64,000 bases of DNA from assembly GCA_963804825.1 (NCBI GenBank), contig CAWDRV010000006.1, positions 496,001 through 560,000 of the forward strand, written 5' to 3'. The translations under genes and the position numbers were made by a program. The notes under the pieces were generated by a model. The model saw only the letters and a list, made by a program, of their open reading frames with translations. It ran no database searches and was not told the origin of the DNA. Below are positions 1-10,982 of this stretch, piece by piece; position 1 is the stretch's first letter, and each line of letters starts with the position of its first letter. Source of the DNA: JBKQVT01 sp963804825. GTDB lineage: Bacteria > Planctomycetota > Planctomycetia > Pirellulales > Thermoguttaceae.

Positions 1-382
1 CCTTGCCGTCGACCGTGGCCTTGGCCTTGAGGAAGAAGGCGTCGGCCAGGCGTTCCACCAAATCGACCTCGATGCGGATCGTTTCGCCCGGCCGGACGAT
101 CCGCTTGAATCGCACGTCGTTGATCCGCGTGACGACGGGCAGCTTGCCGCCGGTGCGGTCGAGGAGTTGGGAGAGCAGGATGGCGCCCGACTGCATGGCG
201 GCCTCGCACAGCAGGACGCCCGGCACCAGCGGCATGTTGGGATAGTGTCCGGCGAAGAAGTCCTCCTTGCCCGAGAAGACCTTGGTGCAGACGATCCGCG
301 CCGGTTCCTTTTCCAGGATCTGATCGACCAGCAGGAAAGGCTCGCGGTGCGGGATGGCGTCGTAAATGGCTTGTTGGGGCAT
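1..382 (-). CDS. fabZ: FabZ-like 3-hydroxyacyl-ACP dehydratase (partial, runs off the left edge)
   Basis: The visible N-terminal 127 residues form a hot-dog-fold dehydratase, which removes water from 3-hydroxyacyl-ACP to give trans-2-enoyl-ACP. The signature GHYPNMPLVPGVLLCEAAMQ carries the expected catalytic His (residue 46) and Glu (residue 60), and HREPFLLVDQI near residue 12 matches the family start. The ATG at 382 is the natural start. It lies 31 bases after the end of the restriction endonuclease gene and on the same strand as the ketosynthase, ACP and oxidoreductases further right, so it was probably the last member of that operon before the restriction cassette came between them. The C-terminus lies outside the window. 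Being in a specialised cluster, it may serve that pathway rather than housekeeping fatty-acid synthesis. Confidence 0.9.
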   Translation of the reverse strand, partial: MPQQAIYDAIPHREPFLLVDQILEKEPARIVCTKVFSGKEDFFAGHYPNMPLVPGVLLCEAAMQSGAILLSQLLDRTGGKLPVVTRINDVRFKRIVRPGETIRIEVDLVERLADAFFLKAKATVDGK

Positions 383-412
383 GATACCCGTCGTTCCTTG
401 TTGGTCCGGTCA

Positions 413-1274
413 TTACCGCCTGGGGCCGCGCTTTTTTGCCAGCGCAGTCCACTGGGCTACAATGCGCGGCAATTCCTCCACGACTTCGTATCCGAAGAGG
501 ACCTCGTCCCACGTATCCCATGTGAAGCATGTCGATGATTCGGCAAAGATAGGACTTGCCGCAATCCCACCATGTGTAATGGGCGTCCAGGAACAGGTAG
601 TGTTTGACGTCCACGCCGGTATGCTCCCGGATTTCCTTCAACTCCATGCCGTCCAGGAGAGACTCGTAGACGCCGTCGGCTACACGGCTGCCGAAGGTTG
701 TTGTGTAGTAGTATTCCTTGATTTCCCAGACGGCAATCGGATTGACCGTGGAAGGAAACGCGCCATCGATACGGCGAGCAAGGGTGCGAAGCGGCGCCTC
801 CATCTCTTGTAACGGTTGTGAGAGTCCGTGGATCATAGTCGCAACAATGGCCCTGCGAGTGCGCTTCGATGAGCATGTTCACAATGCACGTGAAGTATGC
901 GGGCGCCTCTTCTTGCCCTTCTGCTTGTTGAGCGGCAGCGGGCAGTGTTTCCAGCATTTCGGCTTCAGTTTCTTGAACAGCGATCTTGCTCGCTGAGCAT
1001 CCATCAATCGCGGCTCGACGAAGTTGTTCAGGACATCGGCGCGGTAACGGTAGTATTCAAGGAGCTTGCGTCCCAGAATGGTTGGCCGCCCTTTCTTGTC
1101 GATAAGGTGTGTTGTCTGAAGATGGACGCTCCGCAGGGCGACAGCCATCTCCTCCAGCGTGGGCACCTTGACGACGGCTTGGCCGCGAACGGTGTAGCCC
1201 GCTTGTTCGCTCATGGTGCGGACGTTTGCCCAGAAGGTTTCGTTCTGCGCGAGGAATCGCGGGTTTGGCTTCAT
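413..1274 (-). CDS. Type II restriction endonuclease, PD-(D/E)XK type (three frame breaks)
   Basis: Start ATG at 1274 overlaps the controller stop by four bases, implying translational coupling. Reading a full protein of about 287 residues needs three one-base corrections: a missing C near 902, an extra G near 799 and an extra G near 516. After correction the segments join smoothly (KGKKRRP / AYFTCIVNMLIEAH; RDG / APLRTLARRIDG; GYV / DEVLFGYEVVEEL) and end at a TAA at 413. A nuclease active site is plausible: Asp about 170 in RRIDGAFP, followed 14 residues later by E-I-K in AVWEIKEYYY, the D...ExK spacing of PD-(D/E)XK enzymes. The function is inferred from this motif and from the neighbouring methyltransferase and controller; I cannot name the recognition sequence. 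Similar breaks across housekeeping genes suggest sequence error rather than loss of the enzyme. Confidence 0.72.
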
Positions 1275-1513
1275 CCGATACGCTCCTCGAGTCGGCGAAT
1301 GAAGTCTTGCAGCGACAGGCCGAGCAACCGGCAAATACGGCGAAGTTCGAGGACGTCCAGCCGCCGTTCGCCCGATTCATACTTGCTCACGAAGGACTGC
1401 GGCTGCCCGAGCTGTTGGGCCAAGTCCGCCTGGCGAAGCCCGGCCTCGGTGCGGACGTCCCGCAAGAGGGCTTGCAACTGGGCTTGGTTGTCGAGAGAAT
1501 TCTTCATGGACAT
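1271..1513 (-). CDS. Xre-type HTH controller protein of the restriction-modification cassette
   Basis: An 80-residue protein made almost entirely of one Xre/Cro-type helix-turn-helix domain (LRQADLAQQLGQPQSFVSKYESGERRLD spans the helices). The size and position, directly ahead of a restriction endonuclease and divergent from a DNA methyltransferase, are those of C (controller) proteins, which delay nuclease expression until DNA is methylated. ATG at 1513 is taken as the start; a second ATG lies at 1507. A good promoter places the -10 hexamer only about six bases from this ATG, so the mRNA is probably leaderless, as known for several C genes. The stop overlaps the endonuclease start (ATGA). 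The role in control is inferred from arrangement and operator position. Confidence 0.85.
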   Translation of the reverse strand: MSMKNSLDNQAQLQALLRDVRTEAGLRQADLAQQLGQPQSFVSKYESGERRLDVLELRRICRLLGLSLQDFIRRLEERIG

Positions 1514-1519
1514 GCGGCA

Positions 1520-1561
1520 AATATAGCCAGTGTTGACAGATATCCCAAAATCGGATATGCT
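1520..1561. promoter_or_regulatory. Overlapping divergent promoters with a controller-type operator
   Basis: Plus strand: TTGACA (1533-1538), 17-base spacer, TATGCT (1556-1561), reading towards the methyltransferase. Minus strand: TTGGGA (1548-1543), 17-base spacer, TATATT (1525-1520), reading towards the controller gene. An inverted repeat ATATCC-N7-GGATAT (1540-1558) covers the minus -35 and lies between the plus -35 and -10. A protein bound there could act on both promoters. The sequences and spacing are seen; binding by the adjacent HTH protein is inferred. Confidence 0.65.
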
Positions 1562-1648
1562 TAGGTGTGTGTGGGTGGGCTTGAAGCGTCAAACAACCGA
1601 ATTCATATTGCTCCAGAACGCCCAACCACCCCAAAATAGGATGCCCCG

Positions 1649-2533
1649 ATGGAGCGGCAACATCTGCTTTTCGAGGAAACGGCAACGCCGAACGGGAAAC
1701 CGTTCAACCTGCAACTGCTCAAGTGGATTGGCAACAAACAGCGTTTTGCCCACGAGATCATCTCATACTTTCCGGCAAAGTTCCACACCTACCACGAACC
1801 GTTTCTGGGCAGCGGGGCCGTTCTGGGGACGCTCGCCCCCAGGGAAGCGTTTGCCTCCGACGCCTTTACCCCGTTGATGGACATCTGGTCTACGCTCAAG
1901 GAGTCGCCCGAAACGCTCAAGAGTTGGTATGCCCGGCGATGGCGCATGGCCAAAAAGCATGGCAAGGTTGCAGCCTACGAGAAGATCAAGGCAGCGTACA
2001 ACTCGCATCCGAATGGCGCCGATCTGGTGTTCTTATGCCGGTGCTGTTACGGCGGGGTGGTTCGCTTCCGGCGTGCCGACGGTTACATGTCCACGCCGTG
2101 CGGCATCCACGAGCCGGTTTCTCCCGCGAGTTTCTCTCAACGGGTGGACCAGTGGCATGAGAGAATTGCGGGCACCCAGTTTGCCGCGATGGATTTTGAG
2201 GACGCGATGAACCGGGCCGAGGCGGGCAGCGTGGTCTACTGCGATCCGCCCTACAGTTTTACTCAGAAGATCCTCTACCGGGCGCAAGGCTTCGGGCTGG
2301 ACCGCCTCTTCACGGCCATTGCCCGCTGCAAGGAACGTGGCGTGTTTATCGCTCTGAGCATTGACGGAAGCAAGAAGTCGGGCGATAGGCTCTGCAAGGT
2401 TCCGATCCCCAAGGGCTTGTTCGAGCGAGAGGCTTTCGTCCATTGCGGGCGATCAATGCTTCGACGCTTTCAAATGAACGGCAAGTCGCTGGAAGAAGAG
2501 GTGGTTGCGGACCGGTTGTTGTTGACCTATTGA
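1649..2533 (+). CDS. DNA adenine methyltransferase, D12 (Dam-like) class
   Basis: A 294-residue N6-adenine methyltransferase of the alpha/D12 class, the protective partner of the restriction endonuclease on the opposite strand. Visible motifs are KWIGNK (25-30) at the N-terminal SAM region, the SAM-binding FLGSGA (52-57) and the catalytic DPPY (199-202). The order FxGxG then DPPY is that of Dam and DpnIIA-type enzymes. It is divergent from the controller gene and has its own sigma70-like promoter about 88 bases upstream. The gene reads cleanly with no frame breaks. It points towards the end of the CrtI-like gene at 2599, with 65 bases between them. Recognition sequence cannot be told from the sequence alone. 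Confidence 0.92.
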   Translation: MERQHLLFEETATPNGKPFNLQLLKWIGNKQRFAHEIISYFPAKFHTYHEPFLGSGAVLGTLAPREAFASDAFTPLMDIWSTLKESPETLKSWYARRWRMAKKHGKVAAYEKIKAAYNSHPNGADLVFLCRCCYGGVVRFRRADGYMSTPCGIHEPVSPASFSQRVDQWHERIAGTQFAAMDFEDAMNRAEAGSVVYCDPPYSFTQKILYRAQGFGLDRLFTAIARCKERGVFIALSIDGSKKSGDRLCKVPIPKGLFEREAFVHCGRSMLRRFQMNGKSLEEEVVADRLLLTY

Positions 2534-2598
2534 CGCTGTTTGCCAGAAGTAATGGAATCAAAGGGCTTGCTTGGCTTGCCGCGCCCTTTCGCCGTTGG

Positions 2599-4080
<1,482 letters not shown>

Positions 4081-4101
4081 GAGAAATGGAGGATGAAGCG
4101 T

Positions 4102-4166
4102 GGTCTAAGGTCTAAGTTCTAAGCACTAAGTTCTTAGACCTTAGAACTTAGAACTTAGTGCTTAGA
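4102..4166. repeat. Intergenic palindromic array of CTAAG(T/G)TCTAAG units
   Basis: Between the two oxidoreductase genes, units such as CTAAGGTCTAAG and CTAAGCACTAAG run one way and then return in the opposite orientation, so the transcript could fold into a long AT-rich hairpin. The same units occur at 5570-5643 and 37319-37361. No protein-coding role is seen. Confidence 0.8.
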
Positions 4167-4174
4167 CTTTGTCC

Positions 4175-5547
4175 TCACGTCCGCAGCAGATATCGGTTGG
4201 CAATGCTGATGCCGCTGAGGATGGTGCCGATGATGCCGACCAGGCCCTGGTCGTTGCCGCAGACGAAAAGGTTTCTCAAGTGCGTGGTGCCGTCGTAGCT
4301 TTTTTCGGGGGCGCCGAAAATGGCCCCCTTCTCATGGCCCGTGAACCGCCGGATCGTGACGGGCGTGATCACCTCGGTCTCGACGACGCAATCGCGGAAA
4401 TCCGGAATGAAACGCACGGCCGACGCGACCATGCGGTCGTACCAGCGGCGTTTCTGCCGCCGGTAGGCCGGCTCGTCCAGCCCGGTCCATCGGTCGTAGT
4501 TGCCCAGCGCGGTGATCCGCAGGATTCCGTCGGCCAGCGGCTCGCCGTAGACGAAATTGTTGGGCGAGCAGACGACGCCGCTGCGCAGGTCGGCGGCGTC
4601 GGCGGGCTTCTCGTAATGAAACTTGTCGGAATCGTTGAAGAAGATCATGGTGCGGCAGTGGCCCAGGGCGCGCGGCTGCCGGTTGAGGACCGAGATCGAC
4701 TCGACGATCGACAGTCCGTCGGCGGGCCGCGGCGCCGGGGCCGCCTGGTCGCACAGCCGCATGGTCTCCAGCAGGCCGGCCGAGGAGAGGATGTTCTTGG
4801 ATTGCAGTTCGCTGCCATCTTCGAGGACGATGCGATCGGCCCGGCCGTCCTTGACGAGGATCCGCGCCACTCCGGCGCACAACGCAGTTCGCCCCCCAGG
4901 TCGCAGAACTTCCGCAGCAACCGCTTCAGGATCAGCCGAATGCCCGCCAGCGGACGGGCCAGCCCCTCCAGGAAAATCGAGCGGAAAAGGATGCTGAACT
5001 GCCCGAAGTCCATGTCGTGTTCCCGCGAACCCCCGTAGAACAGCACCGGACACAACAGCATCTCGACCAGCAGCGGATCGGTGATGAGGCTGCCGACGAC
5101 CGCGCGGGCCGACTGTCCGGCCTCGGGCCGATCGAATTGATCGTAGTCGGTCAACGCCGCCACGAACCGCCGGAAGTTGTCCGCCTGGGCGGGGAAATGC
5201 CGGGCGATCTCCGACTCCAGCACTTCCAAGTCGTTGGAGAATTCCAGCGTCACGCCGGGAAACATGATCGCCGAACCCACCTGCGGCGACAGCGAAAACT
5301 CGTCCCAGGCCAGCCGCAACTGCCGCAGCAGCCGCGCCAGCGGACCTTGCCGCGTGCCGCGCGGCGCGTAATTCGTCACCGCGTGCAGCCCAACGTCGTA
5401 CGTCCGTCCGCCCCGGCCGAAAAACGAATTCAGCCCGCCGATCGCGCTATGGCGCTCGAGGATGCAGACCCGCCGATCGTAATGGGCCAGGCGGATGCCG
5501 GCTGCCAATCCCGACATGCCGGCCCCGATGATGATCGTATCGTACAT
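4175..5547 (-). CDS. CrtI-type FAD-dependent oxidoreductase, second copy (one frame break)
   Basis: The N-terminal FAD motif is IIIGAGMSGLAAG, followed by CILERHSAIGGLNS. The C-terminal half contains NLFVCGNDQGLVGIIG, which closes the FAD site in this superfamily. The frame changes once near 4880, where one base appears to be missing between GGELRC and AGVARILVKDG. Corrected length is about 457 residues. ATG 5547 is preferred over a GTG two codons upstream. Together with the neighbouring paralogue it suggests two successive desaturation or isomerisation steps on an acyl or polyene chain. Lies in the same minus-strand run as ACP and ketosynthase, 105 bases after the ACP gene. Substrate not assignable from sequence. 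Confidence 0.8.
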
Positions 5548-5569
5548 GAGCACAGGGGGCAGGGGCGAA

Positions 5570-5643
5570 GGACTAAGGTCTAAGAACTAAGGTCTAAGAA
5601 CTAAGGTCTAAGAACTAAGTTCTTAGAACTTAGAACTTAGAGC
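5570..5643. repeat. Tandem 14-base repeat CTAAGGTCTAAGAA with inverted copies
   Basis: Three near-perfect copies of CTAAGGTCTAAGAA are followed by CTAAGTTCTTAGAA and CTTAGAACTTAG, so the block is both tandem and palindromic. It fills the gap between the ACP stop and the second oxidoreductase gene. The same unit occurs at 4102-4166 and 37319-37361. Confidence 0.85.
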
Positions 5644-5652
5644 TTGGCCTCC

Positions 5653-5910
5653 TCACTTCTTCACGTCTTTCATCAATGGTTCAAGGTACTTCACCGTGCT
5701 TGCCATGCTGGCCAACGCCGGATAGTCCTCCTCGGGTATGTGTACGCGATAGCGTTTCCGCAGCTCCATCACGATATCGAGGAAGTCCATGCTGTCCAGC
5801 TCGAGTTGTTCGCGGAAGGGGACGTCCTCTTTCAAGTCGCCGAGGTCTTCGTCGGGCGTGATGTCGGAAAGGATTTCGATGACCGCTTCTCGGATCTCGG
5901 CAGCCGTCAT
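5653..5910 (-). CDS. Acyl carrier protein (specialised)
   Basis: An 85-residue acyl carrier protein. The phosphopantetheine attachment serine is Ser40 within LELDSMDFLD, the expected DSx motif, with helix-rich flanks. ATG 5910 is preceded at suitable distance by GGGAGG. The ketosynthase ends 27 bases upstream and two CrtI-like oxidoreductases follow, so this ACP probably carries the growing or modified chain for that local pathway rather than being the general AcpP. The C-terminus is basic (KDVKK). Confidence 0.9.
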   Translation of the reverse strand: MTAAEIREAVIEILSDITPDEDLGDLKEDVPFREQLELDSMDFLDIVMELRKRYRVHIPEEDYPALASMASTVKYLEPLMKDVKK

Positions 5911-5936
5911 GGCAGGCCTCCCAACGATGGCATCCC

Positions 5937-7190
5937 TCATGAAACTCGTCGCACGATGACCACGGAATTGATCCCCAGCATTCCGAAGGAGTTGTTGAGG
6001 ATCGTCCGCACCCGGCCTATTTCCCGCGGTTGGTTGGCGACCAGCCCCGGCACGGCGAAATCGTGCTCGACGCGGTCGAGGTTGATGGTGGCGTGGCAGA
6101 CGCCGTCGTCGAAGGCGGGCAGGTTGCCGGCCAGTTCCAGCGCACCGGCGGCGCCCATGGCATGGCCGATGAAACTCTTGGTGTTGTTCAACAGGGTCCG
6201 GCCGCCGCCGTTGGAGGCGAACACCCGTCGCAGCGCGTCGGCTTCCTGGACGTCGCCGCTGCTGGTGCCCGTGGCGTGCGTGCTCACGATGTCGATGTCC
6301 GAGGCGTTCAGGCCGGCCCGCCGCAGGGCCAACCCCATGCACTCGGCCTGGCGTTGGGGATTGGGCAGCACGAAGTCGTGCGCGTCGCTGTTCATGGCGT
6401 AGCCGATCACTTCGCCGTAGATCCTCGCTCGCCGGGCCTTGGCGTCGGCCAGCCGCTCCAAAACGAACATGCAGCCGCCCTCGGCCACCACGATGCCGTT
6501 GCGCTCGGCGTCGAAGGGCCGCGATGCCTTGGTCGGGTCGTCGTTGCGGGCCAGGGCCCCTTGGCTGTGGAAGCTGGCGAAGATGCCGAAGGTGTGAATG
6601 CTCTCTGAGACCCCGCCGCAGAGCGCGATGGCGCAGTCGCCCAGCCGCAACATCTGCACCCCCTGGATGATCCCGGCATTGCCCGCCGCGCAGGCAGCCC
6701 CCAGCGTGTAATGCGGTCCGGTAATCCGCAGGTTCAGCGAAATCTCGCCGGCCGGGTTGTTGGCCACGGTCCGGGGATTGTGATGATGCGACCAATATTG
6801 GGTGTCGTAATCATACCCCTTCAGGAGGTAGAGTTCGTTCTCCGTCTCGACGTTGCCATGCTCGGTCACGCCGACGTAGATGCCGACCGTCGAGCGATCG
6901 ACGTTTTCCCAATCCAGTCCGGCGTCGGCGATGGCCTCCTGGGCGCAGTAAATGCCGACGCTGCCGGCCCGAGTGCCGCGCCGCAGGTCCTTGCGGCGTT
7001 GGTAGCGGAGTTCGTCGAAGTTGCAGACCCCCGCGATCGTGGGGCCGAGGTACCGGGTCTCATACGGCACGACGCCGCTGCGTCCGTCCAACAGGTTCTT
7101 GCGAAACTCGGGCAGCGAGTTGCCGTTGGGCGCAGTCAGGCCCACGCCCGTTATCACCACTCGATCGAAGTCCGGCCCGCTGGCAATCAT
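5937..7190 (-). CDS. Beta-ketoacyl-ACP synthase, FabF/KAS II-like
   Basis: A 417-residue condensing enzyme with a complete Cys-His-His active site: Cys167 in TLGAACAAGNAG, His305 in STHATGTSSGD and His343 in NNTKSFIGHAMGAAG. It elongates ACP-bound acyl chains by decarboxylative Claisen condensation. The gene is the first of a minus-strand run continuing with ACP, two CrtI-type oxidoreductases and, beyond a restriction cassette, a FabZ-like dehydratase. The gene reads cleanly. The set ketosynthase + ACP + dehydratase + CrtI pair is the composition reported for ladderane-associated clusters in anammox planctomycetes and related clusters elsewhere. Which lipid is made here cannot be told. It need not be the housekeeping FabF. 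Confidence 0.9.
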   Translation of the reverse strand: MIASGPDFDRVVITGVGLTAPNGNSLPEFRKNLLDGRSGVVPYETRYLGPTIAGVCNFDELRYQRRKDLRRGTRAGSVGIYCAQEAIADAGLDWENVDRSTVGIYVGVTEHGNVETENELYLLKGYDYDTQYWSHHHNPRTVANNPAGEISLNLRITGPHYTLGAACAAGNAGIIQGVQMLRLGDCAIALCGGVSESIHTFGIFASFHSQGALARNDDPTKASRPFDAERNGIVVAEGGCMFVLERLADAKARRARIYGEVIGYAMNSDAHDFVLPNPQRQAECMGLALRRAGLNASDIDIVSTHATGTSSGDVQEADALRRVFASNGGGRTLLNNTKSFIGHAMGAAGALELAGNLPAFDDGVCHATINLDRVEHDFAVPGLVANQPREIGRVRTILNNSFGMLGINSVVIVRRVS

Positions 7191-7577
7191 TCAGAAAAAA
7201 GTTCCACAAAATTCGGGAGGTGGCCATCGGGCAGACATCGCCGGCCCATCGCGTGACAGGCGTGTTGCTGATGCTTTCCGCCATCGGCGGCCCTTGTTGC
7301 AGCCCTCCCCAATGTGAAACCAATAAGCCTAATCGTTTACGAGGTTTCTGGCAAGCCGGTTCGACGAATGGTGTCCAAGGGCTCAACGGATGGCGCTGGC
7401 GCATTGTGCGACCCGGCCGAGATTGCCCCGGAGCAAGGGAAGAGTTGCGTATCCCCCAATTTAACGGTTCCGGTACTGTGGCCTTCATGCCGGACCTCTG
7501 GAGTCGCCTTTCTCTCTGTGGTAAAGTGCGTGCCGGTGGAACTGGCCTAAGCGCCTTCTCCGTTTGGAGATGATACC
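7191..7577. other. Divergent intergenic region
   Basis: This 387-base gap separates the divergent ketosynthase and type IIG genes and must contain the start signals of both. I see no convincing -35/-10 pair, repeat or RNA structure. A GGAG about 8 bases before 7578 is a likely ribosome-binding site for the type IIG gene. Confidence 0.4.
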
Positions 7578-10500
7578 ATGCCGACGTTCGCGTCCCTTAA
7601 CGAACTAATTTCCAAAAAAGCAGGTGAGTTTGCTGAGAACGTGAGGGCTGTGGCCGCCGTGGCGGGCACGGAAGAGGAAATACGAATCGAGGCGGAACGC
7701 CAACTCGCTTTTATCGAAAAGGAAGCCGAGGTAAAGCTGCATGGTAAACACGAGTTCACCGTTGCCAGCGGCCGGATTGATTCTGTTTACAATCGGGTAA
7801 TCATCGAGTACAAGAACCCGAGCGATCAGGGAGCCAGAATCGGTCCGACCGCCGAGTCGCCCGGCAGCAAGAAGGTTGTCGACCAGATCAAGAAACGCTT
7901 CTATGACATGCGCACGGAGCATGGGCAGGCATTCAATACCCTTTTTGGGGTTGGTCTGGACGGAAACTACTTCATATTCGTCCGTTTCCGAGATGACAAG
8001 TGGCACGTCCAAGCCCCTGTCGAGGTAAACCGCTACTCCGCCGAGCGCTTTCTCTGGGCGCTGTTCAATTTGGGCACGAGGGGCCGGGCCTTCTTGCCCG
8101 AATACCTCGCTGGCGATTTTGGTTCCGAGTCGAAACTCGCGCAAGAGGGGATCCACGCGTTATACGACGCCGTCGTAAGCAGTGAGCACCCGAGGGTTAA
8201 GACCTTTTTTCAGCAGTGGAAAATCCTCTTCGGCGAGGTGTGCGGTTATGATGTTGACAGCCCATCCGAAAAAATTGCAAAATTGGCTGATTTTTATGGC
8301 GTACTCGCTAAGGGTCTCCGGCCGGCCGAACTGCTTTTCGCCGTTCACACCTACTATGCGATTTTCATGAAGCTGTTGGCGTCGGAGATTGTGGCGTTTT
8401 TTCATAAGCTCCCCACGCCGCTCCAGAAAATGATGCAAGCTGGCACCGGCAACAAGCTAAAGCGGGAAATGGAAGACCTGGAGGCCGGCAGTATTTTCCG
8501 CCACCTGAATATCACCAATTTCCTCGAAGGCGACCTTTTCACCTGGTACACGACAACGTGGTCCGAACCGGTTGAGGGTTTGGTCCGCGGGATGGTGGCT
8601 CGCCTAGACCATTACAACCCTGGTACCCTTTCGGAAGACCCGACAACCAGCCGCGATCTCTTGAAGAGGCTTTACCAGGAGCTTTTTCCCAAGAGCCTGC
8701 GCCACGATCTTGGCGAATACTACACGCCGGACTGGCTGGCCGAGCATGTGCTTAATGAGCTAGGGTACACAGGCGATCCGGATAAACGGGTCTTAGACCC
8801 CGCGTGCGGTTCAGGCACTTTCCTTGTCATGGCGATCAATCGCATCCGTCGCTGGTACGATGAACATCGGGAAGTTTGTCCGTACGGCGAGAGCGAACTT
8901 TGCCGAAAGGTTCTGTCGAACGTTATCGGATTCGACCTCAACCCGCTGGCCGTCATGGCGGCAAGAACGAACTATCTGATTGCGATTCGGGACTTGATCG
9001 CCCACATGGACAAAGTGGAGATTCCGGTATACCTTTGCGACTCGATTCTTACGCCATCGGAGTACGGAGGGTTGTTTGCCGGGCAGTCCCTTCGGGCGGC
9101 CCACCTGTTGAAGACGGCTGCGAAAGATTTTCTTATCCCATCCGAGATTTCTGCCAGCCGCGAGAACATCGCCAAATACGCGGAACAATTAGAGTTGTGT
9201 GTTCGAAACGCATACAAAGCGACTGACTTCATTCAGCGTTGTCGAGACGAGGGCCTGCCGGTCTCGGCGGAATCGCTACACGCCGATCTGTACAATCAAT
9301 TGGTTGAGCTCGACAAAGCCAACAAGAACGGTGTGTGGGCGCGCATCATCAAGAATGCCTTTGCTCCCCTATTTGTCGGCGCGGTCGATTTTGTTGCCGG
9401 CAATCCTCCCTGGATTCGCTGGGGTTATCTTCCGAAGGAGTATCGGGACGCTTCGATTCACCTATGGAAACGCTACGGCCTGTTTTCATTAAAAGGCTAT
9501 GAGGCGCGACTCGGCTCTGGCGAAAAGGACCTGTCGCAGCTTTTTGTGTACGCGTGCATCGACAATTACTTGAAAAAGGGCGGACGGCTTGGGTTTCTTA
9601 TCACGCAAACCGTTTTTAAGGCAAAGGGACAAGCCGAAGGATTCCGTCGTTTCCGCATGGGTGCGACCGGAGACATTTTCAAAATAGTCAGCGTTGATGA
9701 CTTCGCCAATCTCCAGCCATTTCGCGGCGCGGCGAACCGCACGGCCTCTTTTGTTGCGGAAAAAGGGAAGGGAACGACCTATCCCGTTCCATATACTGTT
9801 TGGCGCGTGCGCAAAGGGGCAACAGGGTCACTATTTGATTTATCCCTGCCGGAGTTGGTCGCCATTTCGGAGCGACGGCTTTGCGATGCGCGGCCGGTGG
9901 ATGCCAATCGGAGCAATTCGCAGTGGCAAACATCACCCAGGGTTGCTTCGCCAGCATTGAAACATCTCGCTGGAGCATCTTTCTATACAGCGAAAATTGG
10001 GGCTCGCACCGATCCCTACGGGGTCTTCCAGGTTCGGATATTGAAAAAGATCGGAAAAGGCGTCGTTCTGATCCAGAACTGCGCGAGGGCTGGAAAGCGG
10101 GAGATCGAAAGTGTTGAGCGACCCATGGAGGTCGATATCCTTTTTCCGCTGATCCGCGGTAGAGACGTGGCTGATTGGGTCGTTCAACCAGAAGTTTACG
10201 TCCCAATGGTACAAGACCCTGCTACCAGGGCCGCAATCCCCGAGGGAAAATTAAGACGCCAGTGCCCGAAGGCCTACGATTATTTCTGCCACTTCAAGCC
10301 GGAACTACTAAAGCGTGGCTCTGGGGCGGTTCAGGCTGTGATGGACGCAAGCGCGTTTTACGCGATGTTTGCAGTTGGCGTTGAAACTTTTGCCCCATTC
10401 AAAGTTGTGTGGCGTCGAATGGGAAACATCTTCCGCACTGCGGTCGTCTCGTCGGTTGTCGATAAATTCCTCGGTTCAAAGGTCGTTATTCCTTCCGATA

Positions 10501-10867
10501 CCGTAACATTCGTCCCCTTCGACAAAGAAGAGGAAGCGTTTTTCTTTGCGGGGTTGATCGGATCGTCGCCGGCGAAAGCGGCCATTTACTCATTCTCGCC
10601 ATCCGGGCGTGGTCTTGGCGCCCGGGGATTCTCAAACAATTACGGATCGACACCTTCAAACATGCCGACGCAAAATTGCGGCGCAGGATAGCCCGTGCGG
10701 CTCAAGCCGTCACTCGCGAGTGCAGCTCCACAACCGTTGACGCATCGCGGGTCAGGTCGTGCCTTGAGGGGCTCGATGTACTTGCGGCGGAGTATTGGGG
10801 ACTTGGTGCAAAGGCACTCGCAACCTGTGCGGCGGTTGTTGGGGAGCAGGAGGCCCGCGCGACGTAA
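7578..10867 (+). CDS. Type IIG restriction-modification fusion protein (one frame break near the end)
   Basis: A protein of about 1,096 residues combining nuclease and methyltransferase. The N-terminal domain carries a candidate PD-(D/E)XK site: Asp68 in GRIDSVYN and E77-Y-K79 in IIEYKNP. The central N6-adenine methyltransferase has the SAM motif DPACGSGTF from about residue 407 and the catalytic NPPW at 609-612, the gamma-class order. The rest is presumably a target-recognition domain (LIRGRDV near residue 860 is typical before it). The first frame ends at 10691, but the expected C-terminal segment ILKQLRIDTFKHADAKLRRR continues in another frame from about 10630, so one base is probably lost and the gene ends at 10867. 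It is visibly more AT-rich than its neighbours, consistent with horizontal transfer. No separate nuclease or specificity gene is seen. Confidence 0.85.
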
Positions 10868-10982
10868 TGAGACCCAGGACAGCGCCCGGCCCACCGATGG
10901 CGACAACGGTGAGGGCGGGCATCGGCCGGCAAACCCAGCGTACCATGGTGGACGACGCCCAATATGCGGGTAGAAATCTGGA

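Noticed and set aside
5653..6795. A single long minus-strand frame joining ACP to upstream sequence
   Set aside because: The upstream part overlaps the ketosynthase in another frame; the ACP has its own ATG at 5910 with a good ribosome-binding site.
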